Below, piece by piece: positions 20,693 through 24,962 of a DNA stretch of 24,962 bases; within the stretch, counting starts at the first letter, position 1; each line of letters opens with the position of its first letter. The stretch spans positions 1 to 24,962 of the forward strand of contig JAEZJQ010000125.1 in the NCBI GenBank assembly GCA_023436305.1, read 5' to 3'. The stretch is from Bacillota bacterium (GTDB lineage: Bacteria > Bacillota > UBA4882 > UBA8346). Under the pieces are notes generated by a model, which was given only the letters and a program-made list of their open reading frames with translations, was not told the origin of the DNA and did no database searches. The position numbers were made by a program, and so were the translations under genes.

Positions 20693-21928
20693 TTAAAATA
20701 ACAGGTTCAATTTCGATAACCGTTGCTTTATTTCCTCCATTACTTTAATCTCTTCTTCCACGCCATTGGCTTCGTAAGTCACCGAAAACCTAAGGTATGA
20801 CCCGGCATCATCCCAGGGTACCGTCGATATTAACGCCTCTTTTAATATAAATCCGGCGGCTTCCGCGGCAGTTTTAAAAATATTACCCTTGGCAGTCCCT
20901 TTGGGAATCGGAACATAACAGTAAAAAGTTGCTTTGGGTTTTTCGACGGCGAAACCAACCTCCCGCAATACTTTAACGAGTAAATCGAAGCGGCGTGAGT
21001 ATCGGTCGCAATTCTTCAAAGTCAATTCCGGATGGGCGAGCGCATAAACCCCTGCTTTTTGAATCGCCCGGAACTGCCCGGAATCCGTATTATCCTTGAC
21101 AACGCCGTAGGCTTTGATAATTTTGGGATTCCCTACCAAAAATGCCAACCGCCATCCGGTCATATTAAATGCCTTCGACAAAGAATGGATCTCCACCCCC
21201 ACTTCTCCGGCTCCATCCACGGCTAAAAAACTCAAAGGCTGATAACCGTTATAAGTTAAAGCGGCGTATGAAGCATCGGAAACCACGATAATTTTATACC
21301 GGTGGGCGAACTCCACCACTTGCCGGTAAAATTCCGGAGTAGCCACCTGTCCGGTGGGATTGTTGGGATAATTAATATATAGTAGTTTGGTTCGCATTAA
21401 AATCGTATCGGGAATGGCGGAAAAATCAGGATAAAAATCATTTTCGGGCAGTAAAGGTAGCGGGTAAACCTCACCGCCAAGATATCGGGTGTAAGTACCC
21501 AATACCGGATACCCCGGAACCGTGGCCAAAGTCACATCCCCGGGATTGATGAATACTAACGGCAGCATGGCCAAAATGGGTTTGGAACCGATGCCGTGAA
21601 TAATGTTTTGATATGGGTCAAGGCCTGTTAATCCATAGACTTTTTCCAAATAAACCGCTGCTGCTTCTTGAAATTCTGGAATTCCGTTATCTGCATAAAA
21701 CCGGTTCTCCAATTTCCCGGCTTCCCGGGTCAAAACTTCAACAACTCCGGGATTGGCAGCCTTATCAGGCTCCCCCACTCCCATATCAATCAATGGTAAT
21801 CCGGGATTGAATTGTCTGACTTCGGCTTTCATCTTTTTAATCGCGGTAAATTTGTAAGCGGAAGCTGCCCTTTCGAAATCTCTCCCGCTCAATCGCAAAG
21901 CGATCCTGTCTTCTAAAAAGTTTTTCAT
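20693..21928 (-). CDS. dapL: LL-diaminopimelate aminotransferase-like enzyme
   Basis: This class I/II aminotransferase probably converts tetrahydrodipicolinate directly to LL-diaminopimelate, the precursor for lysine and peptidoglycan. The PLP Schiff-base lysine is in SLSKAFNMTGWR (Lys252), with NYPNNPTG, SDASYAAL and the C-terminal Arg in YLRFSVT. DMGVGEPD and FYADNGIPEFQEA also match DapL. The lysA gene lies 44 bases upstream on the same strand, which supports the lysine role; alanine-type aminotransferase activity cannot be excluded by eye. I start at the ATG of 21926-21928, with AAGGTGA 7 bases upstream. The 411-residue length is normal. No clear terminator follows. Confidence 0.88.
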   Translation of the reverse strand: MKNFLEDRIALRLSGRDFERAASAYKFTAIKKMKAEVRQFNPGLPLIDMGVGEPDKAANPGVVEVLTREAGKLENRFYADNGIPEFQEAAAVYLEKVYGLTGLDPYQNIIHGIGSKPILAMLPLVFINPGDVTLATVPGYPVLGTYTRYLGGEVYPLPLLPENDFYPDFSAIPDTILMRTKLLYINYPNNPTGQVATPEFYRQVVEFAHRYKIIVVSDASYAALTYNGYQPLSFLAVDGAGEVGVEIHSLSKAFNMTGWRLAFLVGNPKIIKAYGVVKDNTDSGQFRAIQKAGVYALAHPELTLKNCDRYSRRFDLLVKVLREVGFAVEKPKATFYCYVPIPKGTAKGNIFKTAAEAAGFILKEALISTVPWDDAGSYLRFSVTYEANGVEEEIKVMEEIKQRLSKLNLLF

Positions 21929-21972
21929 CGTTATCACCTTAAAACCTAAATTTCCGAAACTAAGGCGCGAAA

Positions 21973-23232
21973 TTATATTTGATCACTAATGAAATTACGC
22001 AATAAATCCTCCAGCGTATCCCGGCGCCGGATCAAAACCGGATGGCCATCTTCCCTGATCAATACTTCCGCCGGACGCAGCCGGTTATTGTAATTGGAAC
22101 TCATGGAGTAACCATAGGCGCCGGCATCCATTACACCCAATAAATCGCCTTCACAGATTTCGGGCAGTTTTCTGTCCTTCGCAATGATATCACCGCTTTC
22201 ACAAATATTTCCGGCCACTGTAACCGGTTTGAAATTTTCCGGTATGATTGTTCTACCACGCCGGTACACTTCAAACTCATGATAGGCATCATACATTGCC
22301 GGCCGGATTAGGACATTCATTCCAATATCGGTTCCCAGGTATGGAACTCCGTAATTCTCCTTCATCGCGAATACAGTCCCCAAAACTACCCCGCATTCGG
22401 CAACGATATACCGGCCCGGCTCAATCCGAAACTCAATTTTACGGCCGTATATTTTAGTCCATTCGTAAAATAATTCACTTAAGGCGATTCCCAGTTTCAT
22501 CAGGTCCAATCTGGCCTGTCCCGCTTGTTTATGATAAGGAATTCCAAAACCACCGCCGATATCGACGAATTCCAGATTGTCAAACTGCCGGGCAATCGCT
22601 AACAATAACTTAACCCCTTCCACATAAACATCCCCATCCAGGAAAAGCGATCCGATGTGCTGATTAACACCCACCATTTGCAACCGGTGCTTGGCGATGA
22701 TATTCTTCACATCATCAACCAATGCCGGGTAGATGCCAAATTTGGTGTCTTTACCCCCGGTAACCACCTTCGGATGATGACCTACACCCACTCCCGGGTT
22801 AAATCGGACCGCTACCCTTCCACCAGGATTGAGCCGCCCAAACTGCTCCAGTTGCGCCAAGGAATCAACACTGACCAAGACTTCCCGTTTCACCGCAAAC
22901 ATCATTTCCGCTTCCGAAACATTGTTGCCCACATAGAAGATCTCCTCCGGCCTAAATCCCGCCTCCAATAATACATGAATTTCTCCCGGTGACACGGCAT
23001 CCGCCGCCAGTCCCTCCCGCCGGACAATCTTTAACAATTCCAAATTGGAATTGGCCTTGATTGAATAGTTGGCTTTAAAATGAGGATAGGAAACCAGCCC
23101 CGCCATTTCCCGGCATCTAAGCTTTAATATCACTTCATTATAGACGTATAAAGGGCTACCGTACTTCTCCACCAATGAAAAAGGGGAAGAATTTCCGTAA
23201 AAGTTGGTTTGTTCGGTAAAATAATTTATCAT
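21973..23232 (-). CDS. lysA: diaminopimelate decarboxylase
   Basis: LysA removes CO2 from meso-diaminopimelate to give lysine, the last step of the pathway. It is a PLP alanine-racemase-fold enzyme with the Schiff-base lysine in YSIKAN (Lys59). Other motifs are DIGGGFGIPY (phosphate loop), EPGRYIVAECG, the C-terminal CESGDI (Cys from the partner subunit) and MDAGAYGYSMSSNYN. The 419-residue length is normal. GAGGTG lies 5 bases before the ATG. It is 44 bases upstream of dapL and 90 bases after the TrmB-type regulator, all in the same direction, so one transcript is likely. Confidence 0.96.
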   Translation of the reverse strand: MINYFTEQTNFYGNSSPFSLVEKYGSPLYVYNEVILKLRCREMAGLVSYPHFKANYSIKANSNLELLKIVRREGLAADAVSPGEIHVLLEAGFRPEEIFYVGNNVSEAEMMFAVKREVLVSVDSLAQLEQFGRLNPGGRVAVRFNPGVGVGHHPKVVTGGKDTKFGIYPALVDDVKNIIAKHRLQMVGVNQHIGSLFLDGDVYVEGVKLLLAIARQFDNLEFVDIGGGFGIPYHKQAGQARLDLMKLGIALSELFYEWTKIYGRKIEFRIEPGRYIVAECGVVLGTVFAMKENYGVPYLGTDIGMNVLIRPAMYDAYHEFEVYRRGRTIIPENFKPVTVAGNICESGDIIAKDRKLPEICEGDLLGVMDAGAYGYSMSSNYNNRLRPAEVLIREDGHPVLIRRRDTLEDLLRNFISDQI

Positions 23233-23322
23233 TGAGCACCTCGCTTTTTAATTAAAGGTCGAAAGAAAAATTTTAAAAGTCTGAATTAAAAGGTCATTTA
23301 TCATTGGAAGTGCTTTTGATTT

Positions 23323-24018
23323 TTAGACCGAATTGAGTTCAATTAATTTTATCTCATTCGTCAGTGAATCCTTAATCAGTTGAACCAGGTTTTTATTATG
23401 CGAGAACAGGCAGGAAGAATCTGACTCGCTGATTTCACCGGTTAAGACGGTGGATGAATCGGCAATCAGTCTTATTTGTCCAGGTTGTTTATGAGCGGAA
23501 TACAAGGTAAATCCATAACTTTTAAAATCCGGTGATGGTGATGTGATTAATACGATTTTGAGACCCCGTTCCCGGGCAGTTATGAGTTCCGGCAAAACAT
23601 ACTCGAGTTCAATGAGGGAACCAGAAAAATAAATCCGTTCCATAGCCTCCAGAACAATGTGCTTCATTTTATGAATGATGTTGGTCAACCCGCTGATGGT
23701 CATAAATGGATGGGACGGTTCTTCCTTAACCGGAATATGCACTTCAATATAGTGAAAGGCCGCTTCGAATTCATCCCGTTTATTACCGATCAGTTCTTGA
23801 ACCGGGACGGCAATGTATCTGACCGGATCCCCCTCGATGCGGTAAGCTCCTCCTTTATCCACCAGTCCCGATAAAGCCAGGTAGGTATTGGAACGGGGGA
23901 TACCGGTAAGTTTGGATGCTTCATAACCGGTGAGTTCACCTTCACGGCAGAGGGTGAGGTAGAGTTCGGCTTCGTGACCGGTAAATCCAACCTTGGATAG
24001 ACAATCAATAATTTTCAA
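23323..24018 (-). CDS. TrmB-family transcriptional regulator
   Basis: The N-terminal winged helix-turn-helix (about 1-75) has LSKVGFTGHEAELYLTLCREGELTGYEASKLTGIPRSNTYLALSGLV-type pattern (helix LTGYEASKLTGIPRSNTY). A central coiled region and a C-terminal phospholipase-D-like domain (about 110-210) follow, without the catalytic HKD, as in bacterial TrmB-like regulators. Such proteins bind small sugars or other metabolites, but the ligand is unknown. The start is TTG (24016-24018) with GGAGG 6 bases upstream. The promoter and an inverted repeat overlapping its -10 suggest self-control. Being just upstream of lysA-dapL on the same strand hints it could regulate or be co-transcribed with them. 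Confidence 0.85.
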   Translation of the reverse strand: MKIIDCLSKVGFTGHEAELYLTLCREGELTGYEASKLTGIPRSNTYLALSGLVDKGGAYRIEGDPVRYIAVPVQELIGNKRDEFEAAFHYIEVHIPVKEEPSHPFMTISGLTNIIHKMKHIVLEAMERIYFSGSLIELEYVLPELITARERGLKIVLITSPSPDFKSYGFTLYSAHKQPGQIRLIADSSTVLTGEISESDSSCLFSHNKNLVQLIKDSLTNEIKLIELNSV

Positions 24019-24035
24019 GGAGATCCTCCAGAAAA

Positions 24036-24063
24036 AGTAGTAGTGGTTCTATTTAGTACTACT
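24036..24063 (-). promoter_or_regulatory. inverted repeat, possible TrmB autoregulatory operator
   Basis: AGTAGTA (24036-24042) and TACTACT (24057-24063) are perfect 7-bp arms around 14 bases. The repeat covers half of the -10 hexamer and the likely transcription start of the TrmB-type gene. Confidence 0.5.
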
Positions 24064-24089
24064 ATATAATAAAGAGTCTAATTTGTCAA
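24061..24089 (-). promoter_or_regulatory. promoter of the TrmB-type gene
   Basis: TTGACA (24089-24084), 17 bases, TATAGT (24066-24061) on the minus strand. Confidence 0.8.
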
Positions 24090-24241
24090 TCTGCAATTGT
24101 CCTTAGCATATATCCGCCACTTAAGTTCCAGCCACTGTTCCGAAAAACCGGCTAAAACCCATACTAATACGAGAATCAAGTACTGCAATACTCAATGTTC
24201 TGAATCTTTCCCCATAGCTTGTCGCCCAATGCCGGACACAC

Positions 24242-24276
24242 CAAAAAAACTCCCAGCCGTTTAAACTGGGAGTTTT
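24242..24276. terminator. intrinsic terminator of the CBM2 enzyme gene
   Basis: A perfect 11-bp stem, AAAACTCCCAG (24246-24256) with CTGGGAGTTTT (24266-24276), around a 9-base loop. On the minus strand the T-run reaches seven bases. It lies about 60 bases after the stop at 24337. Confidence 0.9.
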
Positions 24277-24336
24277 CTTGATTCGATTTTTATTACGATG
24301 ATTACTGCCGAATCAATATTAACAGTTTAACTTTGA

Positions 24337-24962
24337 TTACTGGATCTGGCAAGCCACTCCGTTCAAAGTAAAACTGGTCGGTACAGCGTTTGTGCCACTA
24401 TAGTTAATATTGAATCCGAAATTGGCCGTGCCTCCGTTGGCCGGGATACTGGCGTTGTATCCGGCGTCTTTCACGGATACAGAGGTGCCACTCTGGGTGT
24501 AACTACCGCACCACAGATTGGTGATGGTCTGGTTACCGGAGAAAGTCCAGGCTAAAGTCCAGCCATTAACCGCCGTGGAGGTATTATTTATAATGGTTAC
24601 GTTAACTGTAGCTCCACTGCCCCAGTCATTCATACTGTAGGTCACCACGTATTTACCGGTACCCGGAGTCGGAGTTACAACTACAGGCGTAGGGGTAACA
24701 GTAACCGGAGTCGGGGTCACGGTAACCGGTGTCGGGGTTACTCTAACCGGTGTCGGGGTTACGGTAACCGGCGTCGGAGTTACTCTAACCGGAGTCGGGG
24801 TTACGGTAACCGGCGTCGGGGTTACGGTAACCGGCGTCGGGGTGGTTCCTGTGGTGCTGCCAAAATAGATATAATACAAACCATTCGCAATGGCATAATC
24901 GGCTTGCGCCCAGTAACGATGGTACTTCATGGTCACACCGGTTCCGGCGTCATGCGCGGCTT
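24337..24962 (-). CDS. secreted enzyme, C-terminal part: Thr/Pro linker plus CBM2 cellulose-binding domain (5' end outside window)
   Basis: The frame is open at the window edge, so only the C-terminal part is seen. The visible start GTG at 24936 is internal; upstream codons continue as AAHDAGTGVT. The end of an unidentified domain (KYHRYWAQADYAIANGLYYIYFG) is followed by a linker of eight 7-residue TPTPVTV-type repeats (24676-24843). The last about 105 residues are a family 2 carbohydrate-binding module (YSMNDWGSGATVNVTIINN start, NGWTLAWTFSGNQTITNLW, ending SFTLNGVACQ), with conserved surface Trp residues and the Cys pair typical of CBM2. It binds cellulose or xylan. The catalytic domain is not visible. 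Export is implied but the signal peptide lies outside. Confidence 0.88.
   Translation of the reverse strand, partial: AAHDAGTGVTMKYHRYWAQADYAIANGLYYIYFGSTTGTTPTPVTVTPTPVTVTPTPVRVTPTPVTVTPTPVRVTPTPVTVTPTPVTVTPTPVVVTPTPGTGKYVVTYSMNDWGSGATVNVTIINNTSTAVNGWTLAWTFSGNQTITNLWCGSYTQSGTSVSVKDAGYNASIPANGGTANFGFNINYSGTNAVPTSFTLNGVACQIQ
24676..24843 (-). repeat. 21-bp tandem repeat in the Thr/Pro linker
   Basis: Eight copies of a 21-base unit encode TPTPVTV, with variants VRV (copies 3 and 5) and VVV (copy 8). The DNA is nearly identical between copies, so copy number may vary between strains. Confidence 0.85.

Overview
The window looks like a piece of chromosome from a low-to-mid GC, anaerobic, plant-polymer-degrading member of the Bacillota (Firmicutes). 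The evidence is the strong GGAGG-type ribosome binding sites, sigma-A-type promoters, the carD-yacL-ispD-ispF order, a phoP-phoR pair, an MreB/Mbl protein, a BirA-type operator in front of biotin transport genes, a DapL/LysA lysine branch and a CBM2-bearing secreted enzyme. A Hydrogenispora/Limnochordia-like lineage is a guess from gene content only. No rRNA, tRNA, CRISPR array, intact insertion sequence or phage module was found.

Layout. 1-2430: the 3' end of an Rhs gene whose upstream part has decayed, followed on the same strand by a DUF2935 gene. 2427-5708: a divergent carbohydrate pair, a GH42-like glycosidase (minus) and a CE7 acetyl esterase (plus). 5746-8600: a membrane-anchored serine beta-lactamase-fold protein with a palindromic operator in its promoter, then a CNNM/CorC-type membrane protein behind a structured leader that ends in an intrinsic terminator. 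8681-10870: a BirA-controlled biotin ECF transporter operon (bioY, ATPase, EcfT). 11007-12460: an unrecognised 177-residue protein, an AT-rich gap, and a stand-alone heptose-phosphate-type nucleotidyltransferase whose 3' end overlaps ispF tail to tail. 12402-15713: the minus-strand ispF, ispD, yacL and carD genes, with separate terminators after yacL and carD.

15714-16109 is a gap holding an apparent 26-residue membrane peptide gene on the plus strand. 16073-20367 is a tight minus-strand operon phoP-phoR-pseudouridine synthase-unknown-mreB/mbl, closed by a bidirectional terminator. 20368-20692 is an intergenic region with two tandem copies of a hairpin repeat that also occurs, diverged, at 13741-13823. 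20693-24089 holds a TrmB-type regulator, lysA and dapL in one direction. 24246-24962 holds the 3' end of a secreted enzyme with a Thr/Pro repeat linker and a C-terminal CBM2; it runs off the window.

The more unusual items are: the terminator-containing leader of the CNNM gene (possible riboswitch or attenuator), the repeat family at 13741 and 20480, the 26-residue peptide gene at 15965, the palindromic operator inside the beta-lactamase-like promoter, and the decayed Rhs locus. Product names rest on motifs recognised by eye; no database search was possible.
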